Shown: positions 10,727 through 22,699, counted from the stretch's first letter. The stretch: DNA of 64,000 bases from Ichthyophthirius multifiliis (GCF_000220395.1 NW_004086097.1:1-64000); one strand, 5' to 3'. The notes: generated from the letters alone by a model not told the origin. Numbers and translations are program-made.

Positions 10727-13499
10727 TCATATTAAATTTCTTTTTTATAATAATTATTTCACTTTTTGTAAATTTTTTGGTTCTTTTCTTTTAATTTTAT
10801 TAGTAATTTTAAATGGTTTCATATTTTAAACTTAATTATCTTTCTAAAATAATATTGAGTTTTAACTATCTTTATTAAGAAATTATAGGTCTTAATTATC
10901 TTTAGAAAAATTTTAAAGCATTTTATTGTTATTTTCTTTTTAAGGCAAATAATTATCTTTTTCAAAAAAACAACTTTTAAATTAATTATTATTATTTGAA
11001 TTCTGAGAATGAAATTAAACTTAATTTTATTTTTCAATTTTCAAATTATTGTCGCTTTAAATATTGAAAAAAATGGAATTTCTTTATTTTTATGTAAGCT
11101 AATAATTATTATTAATAAAATATTGGCTTGTATTTTTTTTCATAAAAGGTTTTTTAAATATATTTGAAATTTCTCTTTTATTAAAATTATGCATAAAAAG
11201 ACTATTTTCTATATTTTTTTAAAAATCTTAAAATCCTTCCCCCCCCCCTAAATTACTTTTTTGTAAATCTTCAAATTATTTTATTTTAATTTACTTATTT
11301 TGATTTTATGCATTATATTCTTTGGTAGAATTTTATTTTTTAAATTAAATAGGTGTTGTTTAATTATTAAATTACAATTTGTCATTAAAAATTATAGAAT
11401 TTTATTTATTAATTATTTCAAGTGACTTTTTTTAAATTTTTTGAACTTTTTCAAACATTTACATTTAGTATTAAATAAAGTATTTATTCATAAATTTTGA
11501 ACTGAGATCTTTTGAAGATATAAGACTTTAATTTTTATCCTTTTTTTCGAAATTTTATATTTAAACTTTTAAATTTTAAGTTTAATTATGAAAAAATATT
11601 TTTTTTTATTAATTTTCTTATTTTATTTTTTCAATATAATTATTATTTATTGTAGTTTAATTTATTAATATTTCTTTCCTTTTTTCATTAAATTGGTTTT
11701 TTTAATTATTTTATTAATTAATGTTTTCCATTAATTTATAAGATTTTAATGTTTCTAAAATAATCTTTAAATTAATATATATATAATTATAGTTTTTTAT
11801 AAAAAATAATACTTTTTTATCAACAATATAAAGTTCAGTATCTTATTAATTTATAATAGCCTACTAAACTCTATATTTTTATTCATTTTTAACTTCATAT
11901 TCTCCAAAGCATTAATTCATACCTAAAAGGGCTATTCGGATGATTTTTTTATTTTTTTATGCGTACAAATGAGGATTTAATTATTTTTTCTAACTTTCAA
12001 ATTTTATATTTAAACTAATTTCAACTTCTCCTTTTTTAATAAAATATATTTTATCGACTGCATCTCCTTATTAATAAATAATATTATTCAAAGAATAATT
12101 AACATTTTTAGTGCTATGAATAATCTAATTTTATATTAAATTTATTTACTAACATTTCTTTTTATTTTAAAAAAAAATACACTAATAAGTTTAGAAATAG
12201 GAATATTATAAAAAATCTAAAATTATCTTAAAAAATTAATTTTTTGTCTTAAAATATCATCATGATATTTCCTCATAATAATATCAAATCCATCTTTAGA
12301 TAAAGTCATTACATGAGTTTATTCTCTACATATAATAGTACCTGTTCTATTTAAAAATATTATATTTATTAAGATAATAGTATGTATATTTTTTTTACTT
12401 TTTACCTTCTTTATTTTGTCAATAAAGCTATTTCACCAAATGCATCTCCTGGAATAAATGTTTTTACATTATTCCAATTTTTAAAATGGCTTTAAATATA
12501 TTATTAATATAATGTATCATCTACATATGAAGTAATTTTAGGCGAAAAACTAGCTGAAAATTTTCTTTTAATAATTTATTATATTTTTTTTAATTTAATA
12601 AACTACTTTGATCTATTTGATTAAAGTGAACTTTTTCTTGTTAATTCTTCTGCTTATTATATATTTAATTATAATTAAGGAACAATTTCTGGTTTTGGTA
12701 TAAATAATTAAGCGGAACCTTAAAATATAAAATAGTAAATTTTAATGGTAAATATTATGTTTCAATATTATATATATAAGTAATTTTTGGATAAATCTAA
12801 TTTTACCTTATAATAAAATATAATATTTGAAACCAAAATCGCCTAATTATATATTAAATAAAATAAAATAAATTATTTAGGTAATTTATATTATAGATTA
12901 TATATATTTTTATAAAATAAAAATTAAAGATAATAATATTAATAATATTTATAATTATTATAAAATTAAAAGAGTTTATTATAATTAAAATATTGTTAAA
13001 AATAATTGTATTAATATATATATTTATGTAAAATTTATAATGTTAATTATAAATATATTTTTAATTTTTATAATAAATATTATTCTAATAATATTAGTAT
13101 TAATATTACCATAGTTAAATATTATTTCATTTTCATCGAATTTCTCATAATTAAATTATTTAAAAATCTATGCTTAAATATTTTCTATAAATAATATGTC
13201 TTAATGAGACTTAAAAAAATTTAGTCCTTATATTGCTTTTGAAAGAAATGCATTTTCTTTATCGCTTCTTTTTTCTTTTTATAAAATATATATTATCATC
13301 TTTTTTTTGAAATTTAAAATTTAATTGTGTTTTTATAAATATAAAATACATCACTATCTTCCTTATTTTATAAATCAATATTATTTTAATTTAACTTATC
13401 TTAATATTTTAAATTTTTTAATTAATTCTAATGTAGTTTTGATTGTACGTTTTATGAAATATTTAACTATTATTTAAATATTGAAGGATTTTATTTCAT
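10727..13499 (-). CDS. Protein with two cyclic-nucleotide-binding domains and a long Q/N/K-rich tail
   Basis: Two cNMP-binding modules lie in tandem, as in PKA regulatory subunits. The first runs from KFDENEIIFNYGDFGFKYYI to PGDAFGEIALL-TKQRRTGTI, the phosphate-binding cassette, with the conserved Gly-Glu and an Arg after a break. The second has QQGDAVDKIYFIKKGEVEISL and MNQCFGEYEV. A C-terminal region of nearly 400 residues, low-complexity and rich in Asn, Gln and Lys, includes a Gly run from ten consecutive G on the coding strand (11239-11248). No kinase domain is present, so it may be a cAMP/cGMP sensor or scaffold. Introns: 12843-13109, 12719-12806, 12347-12405, 12149-12180. The start ATG (13497-13499) joins the first domain only if one base is missing in the T8 run at 13301-13308; with that correction the coding length is exactly 776 codons. 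Confidence 0.85.
11239..11248. repeat. C10/G10 homopolymer in a coding exon
   Basis: Ten consecutive C on the plus strand, read as three Gly codons plus the start of a Glu codon in the minus-strand gene. It is the only long G/C homopolymer in the window and stands out in this composition. The host frame stays open on both sides. Confidence 0.9.
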
Positions 13500-13595
13500 T
13501 TTATTTGCTATTAATTTTTATTTTAAAAAAATAAAAAAAAATTAAAATATAAAAATAGTAAACTGATAATATTAAAAATATTATTAAATTGCATT

Positions 13596-13633
<38 letters not shown>

Positions 13634-13832
13634 ATATAAATATTAAATTATTATATCATAAATTTTTATTAAAACAAAAAATATTTATATTCGCGCGCTT
13701 AAATCTAGTTTCACCAAAAAAAAAAAAAAATTAATATACTTTAGAAAGAAAAAAATACAAATTTAATTTTTACGTATTCAAAAAAAAAAAATCTTTTTTT
13801 TTATAAATAAATAAATATAAAAAAAGGAAACC

Positions 13833-16800
13833 ATGAAACAAAGTAATCTTCTTAATTTTTTTTCAAGCACTAAAAAAAGTCAATAAAACTCCCAATAATC
13901 CGACTACCAAAAAGAAAACTAAAAAAACAATGTAAACATAATCTTAAATAATAATTAATAATCTGATAAAAAATACTAATAATAGTAAAAAATATCTCTA
14001 GACCCTTCTAAAATTTCCGAAGAAAACTAATACTAACAAGAAAATCCCATTCCCAATTTTTAAAATCCAAATCTCCTTTCTCTTCGCAAAACCAAAAAAA
14101 TAATTGATTCCGAAGAAGAACAAGAAGAACAATAATTATAAAAAATCTTAAAAAAGCCTTCTCCGTTAAAAACACCTTAAACTAATAACAATAATTAAAA
14201 GAGAAAATCAGTCAGATTTACAGAAAAATAAGAAAAATCACTATCTTCGTTTTCCATAGAATCCCAAAACGAACAAGAAAACGAAGATTTCGATGAAAAA
14301 TACAAATAAAGCTCAACTGCAAGAAAATCCAAACAATCCCTCTCCACACCTAAATTCGGGTAAAAAGTAACAAATACATCCGAAAACATATGCGAAGACC
14401 CAAAAAAGGCCGCTTTTGAGCAATTAAGAGACACCACCCCTTTATGGGCCCTTCCAGAAAACGCCCGTGACAAACAAATGCGCAAAAAAGATCACCCAAA
14501 CTATGATCCAACTACATTATATATTCCCCCTGATGATTTTAAGAAACTAACTATCTGTATGTAATAATACTGGACAATAAAAAGCGAAAACTTTGACAAA
14601 ATTGTATTATTTAAACTTGGTAAATTCTATGAATTATTCTATGAAGATGCTTTAATTTCGAATAAAGAATTAGACTTAAACTGGATGGGTGATAAAATGC
14701 ACACTGGTTTTCCGGAAAAAGCCTTAGATAGAATGGCTAGTAAACTAGTAGAAAGAGGATATAAAGTAGCCATAGCGGAATAAACTGAGACTAATTAAGA
14801 AATGGAAAAAAGACTGAAAAATAAAATCGGATAAAAATGCATTTAAAGAGAACTAGTTCAAGTTATGACTAAAGGAACTTACGATATAAACCAAGAAGGT
14901 AATTATGACCCAAGATATTTAGTTTGCTTAAAGAATTTCAAAAATTACTTCTGCTTATGTATTTTGGAACATACTACGAATTAAATAACAATCTCTTTTA
15001 TATAAGATGATTTACATTATACTAATTTTAAAACCTTATTATGTCAAATTAAACCCCAAGAAGTTGTTTTTGATCCTTTGTTGGTAAATAATGAGGTAAA
15101 AAAAATACTCAAATCTGGATATTTAGTACCTTAATTGAGTCCTTTCCCTAATAAAAGAAACGAGTGGAATAAAAATGCATGCTTTTCTTATTTTGAGTAA
15201 GTTTATGGATAAGATAAATAGTTATATCCTTAAGTTCTATAAGATCTAGTTAATATAAGGAATGAAAAAAACGATATTATTCTAGAAACTTTAAGCGGAC
15301 TTTTTTCGTATTTGAAAAGTCTCCTAATTTTTGATGAAATATTATATACTGCTAGATATTAAATGTAAGAAGATATTCATTCATAAAATTCCGTTTTATA
15401 ATAATTTATGATACTAGACAGCTAAGCTTTATAACATCTGGAAATTTTAGAGCCTTCTGCAGGCTTTTTTTCAACTAAATAAGCCTTCGATGGTAGTCTA
15501 TTGTCGTATATTAATAAAACTAGAAGTCCATTTGGCTACCGAATGCTCAAAAAATGGGTTTGTGCGCCCCTTTTAGATATTTAAATGATAAATGATAGAC
15601 TTAATGCAATCGAAGACTTACAAAACATATCAGAAATGAGAGACTATTTTCAAAAAGAGCTTCAAAAAATGCCTGATTTAGAAAAAATATGCGGTCGAAT
15701 TTACAAATACTAAATAAAATAAGCTTAAAAAAATGTTGTCTAATATGAAGATTTCTCTACTATCCGTCTAAAAGAATTCCGTGAACTCTTAAGTAATTTT
15801 TAATCGTCTTATAATTTAATAATGTCCTCATTTTCTTAATATGCTGAAAATTTTAATAGTTAAAGGTTGAAATAAATCACTTTAATAAGCTCCTAAGGTG
15901 GTAAACTACCCGAAATTGCATAATTAATAGCTCAATTTGACAATATTATTGAATGGAAATCTAATAAACCTTACCCGAAGAAAGGTTTACTTTAAGAATT
16001 TGACGAAGCATAAGAAAATGTCAAATAAATATAATAAGAGCTCGAAAATTACCTAAGAAAAATACAAAAAATGTTTTCCGATAATAGTATAAAATACAGT
16101 CCTAAATACGAATTAGAAATCCATGAAAATCACGTAAAAGGAAATAAAAAGCCCTCCGATTTTGAATTTACATCTAAAACAAAACAATACTAAAGATTTC
16201 TCACTAATCCATTAAAAAAGCTGATTTATGAACTCGAAAATGCCCAAGAAATAGAAAAAAAGGAACTTAAGACTATTTGTGTTTAAATATTTTCCTAATT
16301 CTACTAAATGCATAAGACTTGGGATTCTTTTTTACATATATTGGCCGAATTAGACTGCTTATGCTCTCTTAGTTTAGTTTCTTTTACATTAGCAGACGGT
16401 ATAATGGCACGTCCTTAGATAATAAAAAACCAGAATTCACCTTTTATAAAATTAAAATAGGCACGACACCCCTGTTTATCAAGTTTAGGTATTAAATTTA
16501 TCTCTAATGATGTTTTTATAGGTGATATAAATTAAACTGGAGAACCCAAAGATTAAAAAAATCTAATATTATTAACAGGACCAAATATGGGTGGAAAATC
16601 AACTACATTAAGAATGACTTGTATTGCTACAATTCTAGGACAAATAGGATGCTATGTGCCCGCTTAAGAAGCTTAGTTTAGTGTTGTTGATAGAATTTTT
16701 ACAAGATTAGGTGCAAGTGATAAATTAATGGAAGGTAAAAGCACATTTTATATAGAAATGGAAGAAACATTCAATGCAGTAGCTAAAGGAAGTATTAATT

Positions 16801-17428
16801 CTTTAGTTATTATGGATGAATTGGGTAGAGGAACTTCTACACATGATGGATATTCTATAGCTTATTCTATTATTAGATATATTGTGGAACATATGAAATG
16901 TAGGTGTATTTTCGCTACTCATTATCATTCACTTATTGATGAGTTTAGGCTTTATTATTAAATCGATTTTTATCATATGGCTTGCTTTGTAGATTAAAAT
17001 TTAGGAAAAGTTGTATTTTTATATAAACTTAAAAAAGAAGAATTCTAATAAAGTTTTGCTATGAATGTAGCAAAGGTAATTTAAAATTTATATATACGTA
17101 TATATATATTGAAAAAATATATATATACATTATAATTAAATATATTATAAGGATATAATTACAAAAAAATAAAAAATATATAAATATATAAATATATAAA
17201 TATATATATAAAAATATATTTTTTAAATATTTTTTTTTATTTTAGATTGTTGGTATTGATTATAGTATTATATAAATTGCTAATACAAAATCTCATGAAT
17301 TCGAATAAAAATTAAGAGAATAAACTTAATTAAATGTAAATAAAAAGTTTGGTTTAATAATTAAATAAATAGAAAGTTAAAATATTGATGAATTTATTAA
17401 ATGTATGGATCTAGTAAATAATTATTGA
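13833..17428 (+). CDS. MSH6: DNA mismatch repair protein MSH6
   Basis: Partner of MSH2 in MutS-alpha, which recognises base mismatches and small loops in the nucleus. The 1141-residue product starts with a canonical PCNA-binding PIP box (Q3-x-x-L6-x-x-F9-F10), followed by a disordered acidic and basic linker of about 200 residues. The mismatch-binding domain has the F-x-E motif (KFYELF, Phe265, Glu267). Connector, lever and clamp domains follow. The ABC ATPase has Walker [11 protein letters not shown] at about residues 914-923, Walker B LVIMDE at about 990-995, the signature [13 protein letters not shown] between them, and the ATHYHSL switch histidine. One intron (17076-17245, 170 nt) separates the last 60 codons. 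The frame is unbroken over 3.2 kb, unlike some neighbours. The PIP box and long N-terminus fit MSH6 rather than MSH2, MSH4 or MSH5. Ciliates often carry several MSH6 paralogues. Confidence 0.96.
17076..17245 (+). other. Intron of MSH6 (170 nt)
   Basis: Begins GTAATTTAAAA after an AAG codon and ends TTTTAG; it contains (AT)n sequence. Removing it joins two phase-0 exons, giving exactly 1142 codons including TGA. It is longer than most introns in this window. Confidence 0.85.
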
Positions 17429-17590
17429 TAAAAAATATTTTTTTTTTTTTTTTTTTAAATAATATTAATATTATATATAAATTTTATATATATATATGTA
17501 TGTATGATATTTTAAATTTTTTTAAAAATAATCAAAAATTTTTTTTTTAATTAAATTAATAAAATATTTTTCACTATATTCCTATTTTTT

Positions 17591-19117
17591 TCAAAAATTA
17601 TATTTACTTGTTCTTGATAGTTTACTATTTTCTTTATTTTATTTACATTCCTCTTCTGTTTCTAATATTTTTTAGTTTTCATGTTATTTTTAATCTATAT
17701 ATTAAAAATATTAATAAATTTATTATTTTATATGTAAAAATACCTAAAATTTCCTTAACTTCATTATTTTTTAAAAAATATTATAATCTTTAAACGTATT
17801 CTATTTTTAATTATATTTATGAATTATAATTAAATTACCTTAAAATACTTAATCATCTACTGCTGAATAATATTCTATTGCATATTAATAACATTCCATT
17901 AGTTAATTAATATTTTTTAAATTCATATTTTATTAAACATTAGCTTCACATATTTATATATTTTAAATCACTTCTTCAATATTAATTTATTCATAAGCTT
18001 TCATAGTAACATTATCTTCTGAAATTACGATATTTTTTTTAATATTGTTAATAATTTTAGCTCCTCTTTTCTACATATATCCTTTTATTAAAGAAATTAG
18101 TTTTTATGTTTAATTCACTTTTAATATTTGTAAGCATTTTTATCCCTTAATTTTTTTTTTATTTTTTTTTAATTAAAATATATACATAATTATTCCATAT
18201 TAAAATCAAAGTTTCATCTTCATTTTTTTTCTTTTTAATACTCAATAATTAATTTAAGTAATTTTATTATTCTAATTTTATTATATTTTATGTCCTATCT
18301 TAAAGCAAAAATGTATTTAAATAACTTTCTGAAATAATAACATATCTATTTATTATATATAAATTTATTAAATTTAAAACTTTTAATTTTTACTTCTATG
18401 TATGTTCTTATAAATTTTCGCAAGGAAAAACATCTACACAGTTCATTTAAAGAAATTATTCTAAATCATAATCTTAGTTTTCTATAAAACTGCCAAGATT
18501 ATTTAAATATGTCTTATTATCAATATTTTAATTTACTTTATACTAAATAAAAAATAAAAATAAAATTAATTTTTTTCACTTTTTACCAAAAAACCAGGTA
18601 TTTACTCTACTATTTAATATAAAAGAATTGAAGGAATCCATTATTACTCGATTATATTGTCTATTAAATCTCTTCCGTCAGCTAATGATGGTTCAGAAAA
18701 CTTTTAAAAGGAATAAATATATAAATAAAATATTTTGTATATAATATACATTTGTTTAACAAATAAATTAAGGAAATGTAAATGGATATGTTTTATATAA
18801 TAGAATTTCAAATTTAATTGGTTAATACTATAAATAAAAATCTAAAAGATTTTTTATAAGTAACTCTTCTTTTAATATAACCTTATATATTATTATTAAT
18901 TAAAAATATATATTTTATTTATTATTACAATAATTTTAATTCCTAAACCAAAACAAGTAACATTTATATCATATAATTATTAGTCTAAATTATATAAATG
19001 CTCTAAATCTATTTTTTTTTTTTTTTAAGAAATATTTAAAATTTTACCTTTAATTACCCTTTTAATTTATACTTCTTTTTCAAAAACTTTATATACAATT
19101 TCATTTAAATTTTCCAT
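17591..19117 (-). CDS. Conserved multi-exon protein of unknown function (possible UBC/RWD-like N-terminus and PH-like C-terminus)
   Basis: Starts at ATG 19115-19117 and ends at TCA 17591-17593, tail to tail with MSH6 (163 nt apart). Several short introns are needed. Joined exons give an N-terminal half with FEILLYKTYPFTFPQFI, then FSEPSLADGRDLIDNII and QQWIPSILLYQI. The proline-rich core followed by a helix resembles the ubiquitin-conjugating-enzyme fold, but I see no HPN motif or catalytic Cys context. The middle part (VIISESYLNTFLLQ ... ETLILIWNN) resembles a PH-like barrel. The C-terminal part is helical (LMECYQYAIEYYSAVDDQ) and ends in a charged coiled coil. The ordered composition and sensible splice junctions support a real gene. 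The fold suggestions are inference, and I cannot name a family. Confidence 0.65.
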
Positions 19118-19586
19118 TTATTTTTTAGAGAATATATTAGCTGTATTTGTTTATTTTTCTTTATAAAAAATAAAACTATTTATTTAAAATATAAAAAAAT
19201 ACACATAATTACTTTTATTTAATTATATTAACACATAACTATTATTATAAATAAAAATAGAATTTTTTAAGATATTATGAAATAAAAAAATTATAAACAA
19301 ATATTATTAATAATATTATTTTAATACAAAAAAATATAAATAAAAATATAAAAAAATTAAAAATATTTATTATTGTATAATTTATATCATAATTTTATTT
19401 ATTTTATATTAAATTTTTCGTAAAAAATCCTAAAATAAAAACAAAAATTTTTTAAATAATTTTTTTTTTTCATTAAATAAATTCAAAATAATAGGAAAAT
19501 AAAATCTTAAAAAATTAATAAAACATACATGCAAATAAAGAAATAATACAAACATTAATTTATATATATATATATTTTCAAAAAAT
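19118..19586. other. AT-rich intergenic DNA
   Basis: Between the start of the unknown conserved gene and the 3' end of the AdoMetDC-like/spermidine synthase gene. Only A/T-rich sequence with poly-T and a short (TA)n at about 19562-19574; no gene seen. Confidence 0.6.
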
Positions 19587-20681
19587 TCAATTTATTCCCA
19601 CATAAGCAATAGGAATATCCTCACCATATTCCGGTGATTTAGTTTATAAAACTTCCACATTATTAAACCCAGCCTATTACATTTTATCTTTAAAATTTGG
19701 AATCATATCCAAAGCACTCAACTATTACGAAAACTTAGCATGACTTTTCATACATTATTTAAGACCCACATAAAAATCTAAAGTAAATAGTGAACCAGCC
19801 GCTGATCCTTCTATCCAAACGTCAGTACAATCAATAATAACTCCATCAATTAGGCTATTATTTTATGCTAATTCCTTAGCAAATAAAGCTCCATCTTTGT
19901 ATACTACATGAAGTCTTCCTGATTGGATATTATTATTAATATTATCTGACATTTTGAAGTATTTTCGTACATTTTCGACTACTCTTTCATCTATTTCACA
20001 TACTGTAACTTATTTTATATTAGGGAAATTTTCGAGTAGATAATTTGCAATAAGCATATCTCCTCCTCCTATAATAAGAACATGTTCAAAAACACTTTCT
20101 TCATTAACAATATTTCTACTCATATCCAAAGTATAATTATCATCTAATTTATCACTAATCTACACTTATCCATCTAAAACTAAAATTCTCCCTAAATATT
20201 TGCTGTCATAAATTCTTAAATCCTAATAAGGAGTTTTTTCTCTATGTATAAGTTTTACATCATTCTATATTTCGCATTTCTAAAAACTATTATTGCATTG
20301 AATTCTGCTATTACCTCCTCTAGGGATAGTAACTGTTGAACTACATTTATCCCATCCTAATCCATCGCATAATGATTCTTCTACCTATTAAACAACATTC
20401 CATGTATTAGATCCACAATGATAAAAATCAATCGCACATGATTTTGCTTCAGGCCATGCATGGATTGTTAAATGACCTTACTTTAACATATATATGCAAG
20501 TAAGTCCTTAAGGTTCGAATTCTTTCTTTTATAAATCTACAACTTCTAATCCTACTTTGTTTAAAGCTATCATGAATAAATCATTTACTTAGGTAAAACA
20601 ATTTAAATCTACAGATTCGACACCTGTGAAATCAAGAATCAAATGTCGTCCCATTTGAAGAATGTTTTTTTGGCAGGACAT
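19587..20681 (-). CDS. AdoMetDC-like domain fused to spermidine synthase
   Basis: Intronless 364-residue protein. Residues about 10-125 match the short prokaryotic (SpeH/SpeD-like) S-adenosylmethionine decarboxylase: MGRHLILDF, GHLTIHAWPE, FYHCG. Residues about 140-364 are an aminopropyltransferase with PYQDLRIYDSKYLGRILVLDG, GGGD (205-208) for the methionine moiety, CEIDE (228-232) for the ribose, KDG (262-264), and the DCTD catalytic motif (284-287) followed by LFTLDFY. The second domain transfers aminopropyl from decarboxylated AdoMet to putrescine, making spermidine in the cytosol. In SpeH enzymes the serine directly before HLTIH self-cleaves to form the pyruvoyl cofactor. Here that position is Gly69 (codon GGT, 20475-20477), while His74 and Cys89 are kept. 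The decarboxylase part is therefore predicted not to process itself. It could be a structural or regulatory prozyme-like domain that needs an active AdoMetDC elsewhere. Confidence 0.92.
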
Positions 20682-20950
20682 TGTTTTTAAAAAAAAATTA
20701 TTATATATTAGAATTTTTTTCTTATTTTTTATTTATAAAAAGAATTTTTAAATTTGTTTGAATTATTTATTTATTGTATATTAAATATCTTTTATTAGGT
20801 TATTTTTTATACTGAAATTATTTTATCTATTGATAATAAATATTAAAATATTTTTGGTAATTTCATTAAAAATAGCATATTTTGTATTTTCTTAATAACT
20901 TTTTTATTTATAAGTAGTAAAAAAGAAATAAATATATATATTTTAAGATA

Positions 20951-20993
<43 letters not shown>

Positions 20994-21138
20994 ATAATAT
21001 ATTTATATAAATTAATTAAATTTATTTTAAAAAAAAAATTTAAATTTTTTTTTTTTTAAATTATTTTATATTTAAATAAAACTCAAAATATAATTTTTAG
21101 AAAAATTTAATAATATTAAAATAAAATATATATTTAAA
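20682..21138. other. Divergent promoter region with an (AT)n run
   Basis: Separates the minus-strand AdoMetDC-like/spermidine synthase gene from the plus-strand Rab6 gene, so it must carry both promoters. It contains an (AT)n run at about 20954-20998 and poly-A/poly-T tracts. No gene seen. Confidence 0.6.
20954..20998. repeat. (AT)n microsatellite
   Basis: Uninterrupted alternating A and T for about 45 nt between two divergently transcribed genes. Confidence 0.9.
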
Positions 21139-21963
21139 ATGTAATAAAATGTAACATCAGGACCTGTAATTAAATATAAAATTGTATTTTTGGGAGATTA
21201 ATCTGTTGGAAAAACCTCAATAATAAATCGTTTTATATACGATAATTTTACAGGCAGTGAATAAGTACGTAAAAAATATTTAAAATAAATATTAATAGTA
21301 TAAAAAAAAAAATATATAAAATAAAGCCAACAGTAGGTATTGATTTTATTTGCAAAACATTAACCTTAGATAACAAAACATTAAGATTATAACTATGGGA
21401 TACTGCAGGTTAAGAAAGATTTAAAAGCTTAATCCCTAGTTATATTAGAGATTCTAATGCAGCAATAATAGTATATGATGTGACAAGTACAAAAATATAT
21501 ATAAAATCTTACTTAACAAAAAATAAAAAAAAGACTAAGCATCATTTAATAATTTAACCAAATGGATTGAAGAAGTAAAAGAAGAAAGAGGAAATGATGC
21601 ATTAATATTTGTTTTAGGAAATAAAGCAGATTTAGAAGATCGGTATTTTTATTTTAAATAAAAAAATAAACGAAATAAAATTTATATAAAAAACAAAGAA
21701 AAGTTTCAGCTGAAGAATGCTAATAATAATTAAAATAATTCAATTTAAAATTGTAAGAAGTTTCAGCAAAATCAGGATAAAATATTGGTACATTCTTTAA
21801 ATAATTGGCTTAATCATTAAGTGGAGGTTAAAGTAATGAAAATTAAAGCAAGCCGGGATAGTCTTAATAAAGTGAAGGAGAAAAAGATAAATAACCAATA
21901 ACTCTTAAGAATTAAAAAAATAATGGATAAGAAAAAGAAAAAAATAAATCTGGTTGTTGTTGA
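21139..21963 (+). CDS. RAB6: Rab6-type small GTPase
   Basis: A 219-residue Golgi/retrograde-transport Rab, encoded in four exons with introns 21265-21326, 21487-21533 and 21643-21698. All G boxes are present: P-loop LGDQSVGKTS, switch I PTVGIDF, switch II WDTAGQERF, NKAD, and the SAK base motif. The sequence [10 protein letters not shown], the switch region and [15 protein letters not shown] are the Rab6 subfamily signature. The protein ends in GCC, a double-cysteine geranylgeranylation site, after a Gln/Ser/Lys-rich hypervariable region. GTP-bound Rab6 on Golgi membranes recruits tethers and motors. Exon phases close exactly, giving 220 codons with TGA at 21961-21963. It lies in a run of four plus-strand genes. 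Confidence 0.95.
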
Positions 21964-22267
21964 AAAAAATACATTTTGAAAATAAAATAAAAATATTTAT
22001 TTATTTTATATATATACGTATAAATATATATTTTCTTAATTTAATTAAAATAATATTAAAATTAATATTATTTAAAAACAAAAAATCATGTATTTAAATA
22101 CTTAATTAAAAAATATAAAATAAAAAAAAATATAAAATAAAAAAAATATATATATATATATAAATATATATATAAATTATTTATATATACAATAATTTTT
22201 TATATTTTTTTTTTATTTTATATAATATATAATATTAATTTATTAATAATAAATATATTTTTTCTCA
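21964..22267. other. AT-rich spacer between Rab6 and the TAF13-like gene
   Basis: Only A/T-rich sequence with short (AT)n patches at about 22148-22175. No open frame worth calling. Confidence 0.6.
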
Positions 22268-22699
22268 ATGCAAGCAAAAGATTAAAAGCTAGAAAAAAGA
22301 AATGTAAAAGAAATGAAAGAATTAAAAGAAAGTATAAAATAAATGGTTTCATTATATATAGAAGAAAAATTTATTGATGATAATGCATTAAATTTATTAT
22401 CTGAATATTTTAAAGATTTTATATATAATTTGATTACAAAGTTAAAAACAAGACAATAATTCAAAAAAATTATATCTCCAGAAGAAATTAAAAAAGATGT
22501 TTTATTTATTATTTAAAACGATTAAAAACTTGTTTATAAAGCTATAAAAACATTATTAACTGATTAATAATTTATGAATTTTTATAAATAAAAAAAATGT
22601 GTTCCCGATACTGTTCCTGCCCCCGGAAAAAATAATATTAGTGATATTGATGACGATAAAATTTCAGAAGATGAAGAAGAATATGATGAAGAAGATTGA
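22268..22699 (+). CDS. Histone-fold protein, probably TFIID subunit TAF13
   Basis: A 143-residue intronless frame from ATG 22268 to TGA 22697-22699. After a short charged N-terminus the sequence forms alpha helices in a histone-fold arrangement: ALNLLSEYFKDFIYNLITKL, a loop with ISPEEIKKDVLFIIQND, then QKLVYKAIKTLLTDQQFMNF. The phrase D-V-L-F-I-I-x-x-D-x-x-x-x-x-x-A-x-x-x-L-L parallels the TAF13/SPT3 class (DIVFLIRKDPRKFARVKDLL in human TAF13). It would pair with TAF11 in the basal transcription factor TFIID. The C-terminus is acidic (DDDKISEDEEE). The match is a pattern judgement on a divergent sequence; another histone-fold protein is possible. Confidence 0.6.

Noticed and set aside
14195-14485. 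96-codon minus-strand frame starting MRICLSRAF
   Set aside because: Antisense of the MSH6 linker and mismatch-binding domain; MSH6 is unambiguous.
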